DNA of 64,000 bases from Hevea brasiliensis (GCF_030052815.1 NC_079499.1:72369760-72433759); one strand, 5' to 3'; counted from the first letter of the stretch, positions 22,401 to 34,454 are shown. The notes: a model not told the origin generated them from the sequence alone. A program made the numbers and translations.

Positions 22401-23275
22401 ATATAAGCAATCTAAAAGAATGCAATGCCATGATAAAAATCAACTCAAGTTCAAAATATATTTGGCACTTAAGGTTAGGTTATGTTGCAGAAGATAGGAT
22501 TACAAAGCTGGGGAAAATGAGGATTTTATCCTCATCGGGTTTTGGACCTACTCCAACTTGTGAATCCTGCCTTCAAGGCAAAATGACTAAATCACCCTTT
22601 GTTAGACAAGGACTAAGAGCTGAAAATATTTTAGAGTTAATACATAGTGATGTATGTGGCCCATTTAAAGAAATGGCTAAGAGGCAGTTTTCATTATTTT
22701 ATTACCTTTACTGATGATAAATCAAGGTTTAGGTATTTGTATTTGATGAAATACAAACATGAATCCTTTGAAAAGTTCAAAAAATGTAAGTCTGAAGTAG
22801 AAAATCAAACAGGAAGAAGTATTGAAGCTCTTTAATCAGATCGTGGAGATGAATACTTGAGTACTGAATTTGATGAATACCTAAAAGAATATGGCATTGT
22901 TTCCAGTTGAATCCTACAAGAACACCACAGCTGAATGGTATATTTGAAAGGAGAAATCATACCCTATTGGATATGGTATGTAGTATGATGAGCTATACTG
23001 ATATGTCAATCTCCTTTCGGGGATTTGCATTAGAATTAGCTTTGCAAAATCTGAATAGGATTCCATCAAATTCAGTATCTTCCACACCTTATGAGATATG
23101 GCATGGAAAAAAACCAAGTCTTAAGCATGTTAAGATTTGGGATTGTCCAGCTTATATCAAAAAGCTAAACACTGATAAATGGAAACCAGATCAAAAAAGG
23201 GTCGATTTGTTGGATATCCAAAAGATAGTTTTGGATAATATTTTTATTTGCCTACATCACAAAAGGTTGTGGTAA
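22401..23275 (+). pseudogene. pol: C2 integrase
   Basis: The zinc-binding part has IWHLRLGYVAEDR and PTPTCESCLQGKM; the second His of the HHCC set is Tyr here (CAT to TAT type change; C1 has His). The core starts LIHSDVCGPF, shifts frame near 22690, has a TAA at 22833 just before SDRGDEYLS, and continues from 22907 with NGIFERRNHTLLDM and the TPYEIWHGKKPSLKHVKIW end. DDE residues are present, but the frame is broken at least three times. Confidence 0.85.
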
Positions 23276-24720
23276 GTAGAGATGCCACATTTCTTGAACA
23301 ACAGTTTGTTTAAGGAGGAGGTAAAGGAAAGCAAATAGAGTTAGAATTGGAGAATTCTGACTAAGCAAATAGATCCATCTAGTTAACCTACACCTATTAA
23401 TGAAACATCTATAGCTGTTCCTCGTAGAACAACCAGGGTATCTCACCCACCAGTGAGATATGGTTTCCTTCACAAAGAAGAACAAGAGTTGTCCACTCAT
23501 GAAGAAGTTCATCATGGAGATGATCCACTTACCTTTGAAGAAGCTATATCAGATATAGACTCTTCCAAATGGATTGATGCTATGAAATCTAAGATTGATT
23601 CCAAGAATCAAGTTTGGGATCTTGATGACCCACCTAAAGGTATTGTACCTATAGGGAACAAATGGGTTTTCAAGAAGAAAATTAGTTCTGATGAAAGTGT
23701 AGAGATCTATAAGGCAAGGCTAGTAGCGAAAGGGTTTCTCCAAAGGCAAGGAATCGACTATGAGGAGACTTTCTCGCCCATTGCCATGCTTAAATCAATT
23801 AGGATTCTATTAGCAATAGCTACATACTATGAAACCCAAGATGGTTCCAAATTGCGCAAGCTAAAGCGATCCATTTATGGGTTCAAACAAGCTTCGAGGA
23901 GTTGGAACATTCGTTTTGATGAAGCCATTAAGTCATTTGGTTTTATCAAAAATGAGGGTGAGCCATGTGTATATAAGAAGGTTAGTGATAGTGCTACCAC
24001 TTTCCTTGTCTTATATGTGACATTTTGTTGATGGGTAATAACACAGGTATGTTAACAACTGTAAAGGTATGGTTGTCAAATATATTATCCATGAATGACT
24101 TAGGGGAGGCAACCTATATTCTTGGGATTCGTATATATAGAGATAGAGTAAAAAGAATAATTGGTTTATTCCAAAGTTTATACTTGGAAAAGGTGTTAAA
24201 GAGGTTTAACATGCTTGATTCTAAGAGAGGATTGTTACCAGTGAGACATGGTATCCACCTTTTGAAGGAGATGTCTCCAAAGACACCTGAAGAAAGAGAT
24301 AAAATGGCTAGGATTCCATATGCTTTGGCTATTGGAAGTTTGATGTATGCAATGTTGTGTACTAGGCCGGATATTGCATATGCTGTTAGTTTGACTAGTA
24401 AGTATCAATCCAATCTAGGTTTGAAACACTGGATAGCTGTCAAGAATATCCTTAAGTACTTGAGAAGAACTAAGGATTTATTCTTAATTTATGTAGGCGG
24501 AGACTTGCAATTGGATGGTTATACTGATTCTGATTTTTAGTCAGATATCGATGATAGAAAGTCTACCTCTGGATATGTGTTCATTTGTAATGGAGGTGCA
24601 GTCAGTTGGAAGAGTTCAAATAGAGTACGACTGTAGATTCCACTACCGAGGCTGAGTATATTGCTACATCAGATGCTGCAAAAGAAGATGTTTGGATATA
24701 AGAAACCCCGGTCTCACTAA
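23276..24720 (+). pseudogene. pol: C2 reverse transcriptase and RNase H, catalytic parts deleted
   Basis: Frame 23453-24031 matches C1 RT but goes from LLAIATYYE directly to TQDGSKLRKLKRS. About 32 residues are missing in frame at about 23831, including the stretch that in C1 holds the first catalytic Asp. At about 24017-24023 a short deletion destroys the YVDD motif and shifts frame. 24025-24540 continues with thumb and RNase H (MLTTVKVWLSN, GGDLQLDGYTDSDF) to a TAG at 24538. Degenerate RNase H ([31 protein letters not shown]) reaches about 24720. Confidence 0.88.
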
Positions 24721-24911
24721 AAAATCCAAATACATAGAAAAGCGCTACCACATTATCAGATAAATAGTTGGGCAAAGCCATGTAGCCATGTAGAAAATAG
24801 CATTAGCTGAAAATCCACTTGATCCATTCACTAAGCCTTTGTCACAAGCACAGTTAGGCCGACATCATGAGAAGATGGGTCTAAGATATTGTAATGAATG
24901 GCTCTAGTGCT
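24721..24911 (+). other. C2 pol tail
   Basis: Degenerate end of RNase H and the pol C-terminus (a DPFTKPLS-like stretch at about 24820-24845), then non-coding to the PPT. Confidence 0.5.
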
Positions 24912-24921
24912 AGTAGGAGAT
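24912..24921 (+). other. C2 polypurine tract
   Basis: AGTAGGAGAT just before the 3' LTR; one base differs from the AGTGGGAGAT of C1. Confidence 0.75.
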
Positions 24922-27055
24922 TGTTACTAGTATGCCCTCGAGCATATCATTTAGTATGTATCTTGTACATGTTTTCATTAATAAAAGGCATTTTTACTTT
25001 TCCGTTTACATAATATATTTATGTGTAATAGAAAAAGTCCATTGATATTTTGTTAGAAATTATATTCTTAAGTTGTTAAGAATATGAGTGACAGTATTTC
25101 TAGCACAACGTATCATAAATAGGTTACAAAGTATCATAAATAGGTTTATAATCGAGGATACTTCACAATAAGGACATGACTTATCTAGTAAGATTGTATT
25201 CATGTTTGGTCCCAAGTTATTTATATGAGATATAAATAAGATGGAATGTTGAGTCTCATGCCATATAACAAACATGGTAGGCACTTATACGTGATAAGTA
25301 GGCCGAACCAGTGACACTTATGACAAGCACATGGAGTTTACTCTTATCAATGCATTGTCATAAATCATATTAGTGCATATAATCTTTAGACCTGAGATAG
25401 CACAGTTATCATGTATATAGGTGATTCGAGTTTGATACTGATTTCATACTTGTACTGTGTATGAGTATATGGGCATGTGTTGGCTCCTACTAGTTATATA
25501 TGGAGGTAGGTGTTGATCAAGATGGAATATGTTCCTCTAAGTAAATATGGATAAAATCCTATGTTCATTTAATTGTTCTTGATGTTTCAAGTTCCTGGCC
25601 AGGATAAATAGATTTAATCAGAAAAGAGTTTCTGATGAGAAAATCTTTTTAATCAAGAAGTGGAATTAAAAGAGAACATAATATTCATAGCAAATGGGGT
25701 TTGACATAAACCATGACTCTAGCTCGAATTGGGATTTTGTAACAAAGAGATTCTAATGCATGGTAACATATGATTATAGGTTTATTTAAGGTAAACCTTA
25801 TTACTAATTGGGTGACCATGGCATGCTATGCTAGGTGTTAACCATGGTATATGAGGTGCATAAAATGATTTAGAGAAATCATTTATGGTAAGAAAGAGTT
25901 CTGATGATATTAAGAATTGATATCATGTTTCATTGCCATTAGTGATGAGCCTAGTAAGTCACACACATACACAAGTAATCACCAACTTAAATATGATTTA
26001 ATTGATTAATTAAAGAGTTTAATTAATTAATTAAATAGGTTTGGTTTGCAATTAGATTGCAAAGTCCCTAGCATGGCTTGAAACCAAATCTAGGTTATTG
26101 GATGTATAGTATAAGTTAAATTTATATTTAAAGTGTTTAAATATGAATTTAATTATTGAAAAATTAATTAATAAAGTTTAATTAGTTAATTTATATTTGA
26201 TATAAATTGATTAGAAGAAGAGAAATAATTATTTTGGGTTGAGAACTCAAAATTAAGACGCAAGGGTATTTTGGTCATTTCATAGGGTGACATGAGACAC
26301 TATAAGATGGTGACACATGTCACTACACATAAGCTTGCCAAATGTCTTTTAATCATGTAAGATGATTAAAATTAAGATTAAATATAGGTTTGACACTTGG
26401 CACAATGTGATTGGGTCAATTAAACCTAGAGCCAATCAGAATGTGACATGTGGCTAAGGTTTTAAGTGGTAACCTAGCTATATAAGTGTAAGAATGTAAC
26501 AACAAATTACACAAGCTTCCATTCTCTCTTTGTGCCGCCATCCTTAGCTGCCCTCTCCCATCTTCTTCTTCATCTCTCATCAATTCAAAGAGATTAGCAA
26601 ACAATCTCTTGAATTAAAAATACTAGAAATTGTTTCTAGTGTCCTGTTTACATCTATAATCTCTCAAAAAGGCAAAACTTGATTTTGTAATTCATAGAAA
26701 AAGCTTTAGATGCTATTAAAGGGCTGCCATAGGTGACCTTAGTGTGGACAAACTAGAGGGACAACATCTGGTATCCTAAAGACGCATCCCAACGGTGTCA
26801 AACACACTATAGTCCATCAAGAGATTAGTGCACTTGTTCTTGATCTAATCTAGAGTTCTATTAATTAATCTGATTAATTCTAAAATCTTAAATGGTAAAT
26901 GTAGATCCAAAAATATATTGAAAGAGTTTTAATATGCTATTTATCATTGAAATCAAATAGATAAAAATGAATCTTGCATGATGCATGTGAACCTAGATGA
27001 AAAATTTTGAATTTCAATGATCTAAACTTGTGTTTTTCATGTTTCCGCTCCTTCA
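24922..27055 (+). repeat. C2 3' LTR
   Basis: Starts TGTTACTAGTATGCCC and ends CGCTCCTTCA. Complete at both ends, unlike the 5' LTR. Contains a short local duplication near 25110-25145 (CACAACGTATCATAAATAGG followed by a second copy). Confidence 0.9.
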
Positions 27056-27060
27056 ATATT

Positions 27061-27485
27061 CAAAAGGGAAGTGGCTGAAAAATGGCAGTGATTGCAGAGC
27101 TGCAAATTAGTCTTTTTCGAATTTCAAAACTTTTCAAAGTTTGGCTCTCATATTTGGGATTAGGTTTTTTATTATAAAGGGCATCTTTGGGCAGCAGCCG
27201 ACATACATCCAACCAGACCTTCGAACACCATAGAAGACCTTCATTCTCTATTCCCTTTTTAGATTTCTTCTTTATTTTTCTTTAATTTTCTAATTTTTAA
27301 TTTCTTCTTTAAACTACGAATTACCCCCCCCCCGGCAACCTTTGTTTCTTTTTCCATTATACAGGTGCACAAAATTTAATAATTCAGTCTTTAGAGTTCG
27401 ACCTGGATTTACCACTTACTGCAGAAAATATTTCATAACTGGTAATTTCAGTTAATTTAAATTTTGGTAGATTCGACAGCCATCA
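27061..27485 (+). repeat. Element A 3' LTR, part 2
   Basis: Continues the 5' LTR from 823. At about 27295 it jumps from the equivalent of 1058 to about 1690, an internal deletion of roughly 630 bp between TTTAATTTTCT-like runs. A second C run lies at 27325-27334. Ends CAGCCATCA. Confidence 0.88.
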
Positions 27486-28311
27486 TGGGGTCACACAAAT
27501 TAGGTTATGGCTCAATTTATACACCACCCTCAACAATTACACAAACATTACACATTTAAATTCCTATTCCTTTATCTCCCATACCTAAATTTATAATATT
27601 CTAGAATCATTCATCACATCTTAAATTGGTTAGTTTGAGCAGTTTATACAAGTCCTCAATATACAATATACAACCCAAATTCAAATGTCAAAGTCAACAT
27701 ATATATACATGAAAACACCAACTATTACAAGTAATTCCAACTAGTAATTTACCATACACTTATATTAATCCATCAAAACCATAATTCACTAATCAAATTC
27801 ATGGAATTTAGAACTCTTCTTAGTTCATCAAGGCTGCTAACACTCATCAATTGCCAAAGTCTTCAACACTTCTTTAAAACCCCAATTAAAATGCTCAATC
27901 TCAACATACACATGAAGTTAATTTACTAGCATATCAAATTACCTTAATCAACATTAATTCCCATCAAATACACATAAGAATAAATCAATCACCTTGTACT
28001 TCCATGGCTGTCGAAATTGAGTTCATCAAATACTCAACCAATTCTTCAAATTTTCCCAACCATTTAACTCATCTCAACATTAATACTAAGATTAATTAAG
28101 AAAGGAAGAGGAAATGGACACTTACCTTTGTTGAGCTTGCTAAAAACTCACCAAATATCGTCTTTCTTGCTGCCAATATCTTTCCCAAGTTGTGTAGACC
28201 ACTTTTAATGAAGGAACTTAGAAGGAAAATGGCTTGATCATGGAGAGAGAAAGCTTGGGCATGGAATGGCTATGGAGGTCCTTTGAGGGAAAATGGAATT
28301 CGGCTAAGGGA
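27486..28311 (-). mobile_element. Element K 3' LTR, fragment 2 (reverse)
   Basis: Lies between A and H. It resembles the H LTR section 30595-31440 (for example CTTGCTGCC...CCCAAGTnGTGTAGA and ATGGCTATGGAGG). It ends in AGGGA (28307-28311), the target duplication of H, and continues at 59406. No credible frame. Confidence 0.75.
28307..28311. repeat. Target site duplication AGGGA, left side of H
   Basis: The same five bases follow H at 59406-59410. This pairs two LTR ends 31 kb apart as one insertion. Confidence 0.85.
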
Positions 28312-31300
28312 TGTCACACCTTACCCCTCTATAAGGCATAACATGATCCCGTCGTATACCTAATGAATTACCAACTTCGTCTACTGATAACCTATTAAAT
28401 ACACTACAAGGGATTTTAAAACTTTTCTTACTTCGTTTTACAGTGGTGAGCGCTATTTATAGGTGTTAAAAAATTTTTCTTTTTTGAACTGAAGTGAAAC
28501 AGCTAACACATTTGGATTATTGGCAATTTTTGTAAAAATTTTGGCAGAGTGCCATCTGTATTTTGGAATAAAACAGTTCTTCAAAAACCTGTAAAAAAGT
28601 ACTTCAAATATATTTCTCAATCTCAACTCCAACATTTAATCAACTCAATATGTTTCTCAACTCAAATTCACAGTAATTTTTCAGTATTTTTAAAGGCTGA
28701 GATAAAAGAAATATATCACAAATTTTACAAGTCAAAATAATTTACAACTTATTTTACAACTTCAATGTATAATTTTAAATTTACAACTGCTCAAAACCAA
28801 GAACACTATACACATACAATGAACATACATTACAATACAAAATGCAAAATACGGTATACTCAATATACCCGATGATCTCTCAGTGTAGTACTAGTAGCCT
28901 AGTCTGCTGCCCTATCAGTTTGTCTACCTGCGACAGCAATGAAGAGCTATCGCTGAGTAAAATTTACTCAGTGGTGCACAATAACAATTTGAAATATGAT
29001 ATATAAATCTTTTATTGACAATTCATAAATCAAATAATTCACAATTCTATTTCACAATTTACAAAGTTCATATAACACAAATTTGATCAAATAATTGAAT
29101 AATACAGTTTTGCCAATCAATAACACCATTTGATCAAATAACTGAATAATACAGTTTTGCCAATCAATAACACAATTTAGGCCATAACACAATTTTTCCG
29201 CACATGCCGTGTTGTACACCACGACAAGACACACTCACCCCAATAATCGAAATGAATGAGGGAGGAAGCTAGCTAAATAATGAGTACTCATCCACACTCA
29301 CCTCAGACTGGCAAGTCAAAGAGGGAGGAACATAATCACACTCACCCCAGACTGATAAGTCAAAGAGGGAGGAATATAATAACAGTGTCATGCCAAGTGT
29401 GAATCAAAACAATTCCAAATCACAATATTTCATACAATTCCCAAATCACATTTTATCTCAAAATTTCCATTTGCAAAGTAGGCAACACAATAATTTCCAA
29501 ATAAGATTCTCAAAGCCAAAACAATAAAAAATTATTCACAACTCATTTCTCCAAATAAATTTTCTAGTAAAAGCAATGAATATAAAGAGTATTGTGCACA
29601 GACACAATTTAAAACTATAATGTTCAAATAAATTTTTAATTAGAAAATAAGAAATCAAAATTATTGTGCACAAACACAATTTAAAATAATAACATACAAA
29701 TAATCACAATTTATTTCAATTGAAAAATTTAAAAGAAATAACTATTGTGCACAAACCTCTGATAACAGTCTCTTGCCTCTGACTCAGTGTTTCCTTCCCT
29801 TTCCCTGAGTCTTTGCTAACTGAAACACACAATTTGAAGTGTTTCAGCACTCATTTAAACCGTCTCTAATAATAAGGCTTAATACTTAATTTATTCAATT
29901 CTATTATTTTCTTAGTCAACCTAAGATGTTGACCCTCGATGCAATCTAGGTGAATTAGGTTCTAATGTTACAAATATGTCACATTCGTAGCCTTTTTATA
30001 TTGGTACATGTTGCCAAATTCATTTCCATGTATATTGTGTTTTATTGCAATTTGTTGGATTTTGGTATACTAATTTGACCTAGCCGGATGACCTAGTTCC
30101 CTCGGTTTTTGGATTTCGGTCAAAACTACAAACTTGTAGATCTATGTCTTATTGCACGCAGGGCAAAATTTCAGGTCATTCTGAGTTTACTAGACCAAGT
30201 TATGGTTATTTTACTATTGCTGGTCAGAATGTACTAAAATGATCACTTTAGGTCATTTTTAGGTCACTTTTGGTTCGGCCAGTTTTTGGACCCGAATTTG
30301 TGCAAGCTATTTGGCTTGGTTCTGGCCATTTATGGGCTTTGGTGTCTTCATAAGACCTGTAGATATATGTCTCAATTATTCATGGTAAAAATTTCAGGTC
30401 AATTCGACCTGTTTTGATTGAGTTATGGCCAAAACACTAACTGCTGCTCAAATGGTCACTTTTCAGGCCTTAAATGCACTAATCCGGATTTGGTCATTTT
30501 TCAAGTTACCTTCCAAGCAGAATTTTGGTAAGCTTCCTTCATGAAAGTTGGCACTTTATGTGCCTAGTTTCACCTCCAATTGGTCTCATACCAATTGGAG
30601 CCACACACTTAAGGTTCTAAGCCAAAACACACACTGCCATGCTATTCATTGTTCATCACTCATCAAATACACATCCTATGCCTACCAAGTTAACTCTTAC
30701 ATGTCATTCCTGTTTTGTACCTTACCATTAACACATTTCACAACACTTTTTTGGTCATTTTGGCAGCTTGTAACCACACTCAATATACACATTATAGTAC
30801 AAAATTTTCCAAGTTAAAATTGTAAACAATTTCACTACATATTATAGCTCATTTACATGTCCAAACTCAAAGTCTTGTATACATATACATTCTGTCATAA
30901 CAAGTACCATAATTCAACAATAATATTCCATAAACCAAACCATGAAATAACATATTTTGGTCCACACTTCAAATTCCCGAATTATAATCTTCTTCACTTA
31001 GCTTTCCAAGCTTCCAAAGTCAAGTGTACATTCACATATACATTTAGTATACATCACCCAATTTATTCCTACACACATAAACACTTCATCAACACTTTAA
31101 TCTACTATTTACATGCAAAGATAAACTGTTCTTATGGAGTTTCCATGGCTGCCAAAAATATACATCTCCCTTAAAACATCAAACTCCAAAAATCTTTCCA
31201 CAATTCAACTACCCATAACATCCACACAAACTTTAATGAAGCAAGCATAAAAAATACCTACTTACCACTTTGGAAACTCTTCAAAACCTTGACTAAACTT

Positions 31301-32125
31301 GATCTTCTTGCTGCCTATCTACTGCCCAAGTGGTGTAGAGCAATTTTAGTGAAGGAAAGTGTAAGGAAATTGGCTTACTTCATGCTTGCATGGAGCTTGG
31401 CCATGGATGGCCATGGAGGATTCTTCCAAGGGAAAGTTTCTGCTGGTTTTTTTAGGAGGGTTGAGGAAGATGAAATTCTATCCAAAATATGGTGGTCACA
31501 TGTCCACTTAAGTGGAGTTAGTGGACCATTAACTTAGATGAAGTATTCAATATTCTAAAGTTTTCATATTCCTCATTTAGCTCCTATATTTTGCTATTTA
31601 AACTATGTACCACCAATTTAATTTTTCATGACTTTTTCCAAGTGTAATATCATTTATTTTTAATTTACATTTAGGTCAAAAGACAACTCAGGGTGTCAAA
31701 TGACCAAAATGCCCCTGTTCAGGTTGCATTCCCGAGTTTTAGGTAACACCTAGTTTTGTCCGTTTTCTCGATTTTTCACTTTTCTTTGTACTAATTAATT
31801 AATTTTTCTTTGATATTTCTAATGGTATTTATACTTCAATAGGTCTTTAATTATGTCTTAAAAATATATTTTAGGGTTCCCTACGGTCTAGGACTAGTCA
31901 ACGATCCACGCCACAACTTCCCGGTGCGGTCACCCATCACTAGGGTTCTCGGCTCGTTTAACTTGGTTACATTTCATTGCTATTATTTTTCCTTTATTTT
32001 TCTTGTATTTCATTATTTAATGTCTCTTCATCTATATCTAAGTGTAGTTCTTGGCATTCTAGCTGTCAGAGCAGACCAGTCAGTCAAAAAGCTTGATGAG
32101 CACTACCGAACATAGGGGTGTTACA
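28312..32125 (-). repeat. H 3' LTR (reverse)
   Basis: 3,814 bp, uninterrupted. Matches the two parts of the H 5' LTR. Contains a 47-bp repeat, conserved LTR boxes at 28929-28981 and 31929-31963, and copies of the GGCCATAAC module (30170-30260 and 30360-30550, reversed). Frames such as 31289-31537 occur in both LTRs but show no sign of being genes. Confidence 0.9.
29081..29174 (+). repeat. 47-bp tandem repeat in H 3' LTR (two copies)
   Basis: Unit ATTTGATCAAATAAnTGAAT...CAATCAATAACAC. The H 5' LTR has about three copies at 35380-35520, so copy number changed after insertion or during reverse transcription. Confidence 0.85.
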
Positions 32126-32146
32126 ATTCTCCCCCCCCCCCCCTTA
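32126..32146 (-). other. H polypurine tract (reverse)
   Basis: ATTCT followed by a run of 12 or so C, reading on the minus strand as a G-run then AGAAT before TGTAACA. It is followed by the decayed form of the AAATTTCGAGGACGAAATTT run typical of chromoviruses. Confidence 0.75.
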
Positions 32147-33169
32147 AAATAAATTTCATCCATGAAATTTTACCCAATAGCCATCTTACAATAGTCATAC
32201 ATTTATTTTCTCCTTTCTATATGATCGTATAATCTTCTTTCCCTCAAATTTGTATAAGACTTTTAACAATCTAATACAACATTTAATTTGCTTGTATAAC
32301 ACCAATCTTCTCTTACTATTGTGTTGTCTAATATTTCGGTTCATGTTCCTTCTTGAATGACCCTTGAGGTCATGTTAGAATGATTTATCTAGTCATTAAT
32401 CCTCTGACCATTCTAGTCAATAGTCTTCCTCACATTTGTAACATTTCTTTGTTATATCTGAACCAATTGTTCAAATATCTACTTCCGCAACTCTTTTTAT
32501 CTATTAATATTCTATAACTTACTTCCTCTTGTTCTAAGCTATAACCTTTCGATTTTCTAACTTTTGAGTTTTAAATCCCTAAGTAGGATTTTCAAACTTA
32601 TTTCTAACAGTTAAATTCTGTCCTGGTATAACTATACCAAAACAGATGCCGTTGGCAACTATTCTCACCTTGGTGTACTATCGAGTAGTACGTAGCTCTA
32701 CACAATAATCTCAAGTCAGTACTGTAATCTGCAGCTTACAATATAAACATCAAGAACATTGCATAGTTACTACGATACATCCCAATAGATCAAATTTTCC
32801 TATCTTTTATCCTTTTCGAATTCACTAATATCCCGAACTTATTCTGATTACAATATCCACTGACAATTACTAACTGTAACATCTTTGCCCTCATCTAGAG
32901 CAAGTCTATTATCACAACTTACTTCTACGTCCTCTTGCCTTACATTAAGTAAGCTTGCCGTTTAGCTTTAAAATTTATGGTGCGTTAGAAAATACTTTTC
33001 GCCGATAAACTCTTCCAAACTAATTTCACTTATTATCACAATCCTTATCTTAAAGGACTAATCACTAATGCATCAAAATTTATTCCCCTGTAAAGGAATA
33101 ATAACAGAACATATAGTTCTAACACTAACATAAAAGTATGTAAACTCCAGGTCAATCAATACATATATA
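32147..33169 (-). other. H non-coding spacer replacing pol
   Basis: About 1 kb without frames. Several blocks match K 60712-62058 in the same order, for example CAAGTCAGTACTGTAATCTGC and AACATCAAGAACATTGCATAG at 32716-32770 (K 61649-61700). I see no reverse transcriptase or integrase motif. Confidence 0.7.
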
Positions 33170-33542
33170 TATCTTAGTTACTAATTGAGAAGGTACTAGC
33201 AACAATGTCAAAAGTCTCAGTCTCTTCTCTCTGCTGTATAGCGTATACTCCAGCTGAAGCATCACCCTATTCTAGCTGATTCACAGTACTCTGACTTCTA
33301 GGTGAACTACCCCTACCTCTGCTAACTGATGGTGAACTCTTTGGGGTAGAAACTTGGGTTGATCCCTTTGGTGTAGTAAATGATCCAGAACGACATGGAT
33401 TTACACAATCCCTAGCAAAATAACCAGTCTCTCCATAATTAAAACATGTTCCTACGGCTCTATAACATACCCCACTAAGTGGTTTACCTCAAGTTTCACA
33501 AAGTCAATCTGATAGCGCATTTCTAAGTTTTTGCTGGGTTTG
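33170..33542 (-). pseudogene. H gag zinc knuckle and protease start (degenerate)
   Basis: After the stop ending the main gag frame, the same frame continues with a knuckle-like region in which two ligands are changed: it reads CFNYGETGYFARDC where related elements have CFNCGGSEHFAKDC. Both Cys-to-Tyr and His-to-Tyr fit G-to-A and C-to-T changes. A linker (STPKSSPSVSRGRG) and a stretch matching the start of the T protease follow to about 33190. The protease active-site triplet is not conserved. Confidence 0.7.
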
Positions 33543-34454
33543 CTAATCCGATCGAGGTGGTTTCTGTCCAGAAGATCTATCTCTACCGGACTTCTTACCA
33601 CCTCTGTTGTGTCCCCCAAAGTTTTTCCTCTTTCCAGTAGGACCACTGGAACTCTGTTCTACTGACTTTCCCTCTTTTTCTATCTTCTCTGATTTCTTTT
33701 TCTCAGGGGCCGCTTCAGATTCAATTCTTTCTAACTCTAGTGCTTGAGAAATAAGTTCAGAGAAGTTAGTATGTTTGAATCCGACCACTTGTAATATGAT
33801 ACTAGGCTTCAAGTCGGTTTCAAACCTCTTACATCTCTCCCTGCTGGTAGCAAGTAGACTTACTTCATAATGGCTTAGGCGGGAAAATTCCCTTTCATAT
33901 TCAGCCACTGATCTACTCCCCTGTTTCCGACTTAGGAAATCTTGCAGCTTCTGGTCCACATAAGCATCAGGGACATATTTTTGTCTGAACTCCCATTGAA
34001 AATCATTCCATGTTAGCACTGACGGTTCTACCATACTGTAGGGAATAGTTTTCCACCAGTCATATGCATCCCCCTGTAGTAGAGATATTGAATATTCAAA
34101 TCTAAGCTTCTCTACACAATGCAGCTTCTTGAATACCCTATCCATTCTTTCTAACCACTGTTCTGCCTCTAGAGGATCTGCTGTCCCCTTGAACTCAATA
34201 GCCCCATATTTCATTAATTTGTCATACTGCCTAGCAGAAGACTGTGGTTGTACCACTGGTGTCTGTAGTGGGACTTGAGTAGGCATATTTCTAGCCATTT
34301 TTTGAAACATTGCAGCCATCTGTGGCTGGCCCGAGCGAGCGAAGCTGCGATGCGAGGGGCGATCTTTGTGATCCTTGACATTGTGTAGGGCTGGGGCATC
34401 TCCTTGCACCTCAGCCTCTATAGATTGATCGACTGAATGATCACCCTCTTCCAT
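33543..34454 (-). CDS. gag: H gag, intact capsid frame
   Basis: Gag of a chromovirus-type element. The frame is open from 34460 to 33543; the likely start is ATG 34454 (MEEGDHSVDQ), which matches the MEGGDHSEEQ start of T, while an upstream ATG at 34460 adds two residues. The Retrotrans_gag core is complete: LMKYGAIEFKGTADPLEAEQ, LQGDAYDWWKTIPYS, WEFRQKYVPDAYVDQKLQDF, FSRLSHYEVSLLATSRERCK and ISQALELERIESE, then a basic tail. It ends at TAG just before the zinc knuckle. The N-terminal 30 residues differ from T. It is the only sizeable frame left in H and keeps both Trp of DWW, which T has lost. Confidence 0.75.
   Translation of the reverse strand: MEEGDHSVDQSIEAEVQGDAPALHNVKDHKDRPSHRSFARSGQPQMAAMFQKMARNMPTQVPLQTPVVQPQSSARQYDKLMKYGAIEFKGTADPLEAEQWLERMDRVFKKLHCVEKLRFEYSISLLQGDAYDWWKTIPYSMVEPSVLTWNDFQWEFRQKYVPDAYVDQKLQDFLSRKQGSRSVAEYEREFSRLSHYEVSLLATSRERCKRFETDLKPSIILQVVGFKHTNFSELISQALELERIESEAAPEKKKSEKIEKEGKSVEQSSSGPTGKRKNFGGHNRGGKKSGRDRSSGQKPPRSD

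Larger units (their letters stand above)
17489..27055 (+). mobile_element. Copia element C2 (Ty1/copia), plus strand
   Basis: Same family as C1. LTRs are 17489-19602 (3' end and primer site lost) and 24922-27055. The leader carries tandem repeats, followed by gag, protease remnant, integrase, reverse transcriptase/RNase H and PPT. The target duplication is AGATT (17484-17488) and ATATT (27056-27060), one mismatch. Its reading frames carry more stops and deletions than C1, and a catalytic part of reverse transcriptase is missing, so it cannot move by itself. Confidence 0.9.
179..27485 (+). mobile_element. Element A: Athila/Tat-like Ty3/gypsy retrotransposon, pol-deleted, with two copia insertions
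   Basis: Seen: a 5' LTR at 179-1872, a primer site at 1880-1897, gag and protease remnants, an integrase C-terminal remnant, a long 3' non-coding region, a PPT, and a 3' LTR split by C2 (16857-17488 and 27061-27485). The LTR starts TGATAAGTGC in the 3' copy (TTATAAGTGC in the 5' copy) and ends CAGCCATCA. The conserved ACATTGGGGACAATG run downstream of pol is typical of the Athila/Tat group. Reverse transcriptase, RNase H and the integrase core are absent. No target duplication is visible: the flanks are GTTCG and TGGGG, and some K sequence appears lost at the site. Confidence 0.85.

Noticed and set aside
27486..27490. Target duplication for element A
   Set aside because: The bases outside the two LTRs (GTTCG and TGGGG) do not match, and some K sequence seems lost, so no duplication is claimed.
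31289..31537. 82-residue frame, conserved at 58554-58802
   Set aside because: Both copies are the two LTRs of H, antisense to the element. The K LTR has the matching DNA with frameshifts, so conservation reflects LTR descent and not a protein.
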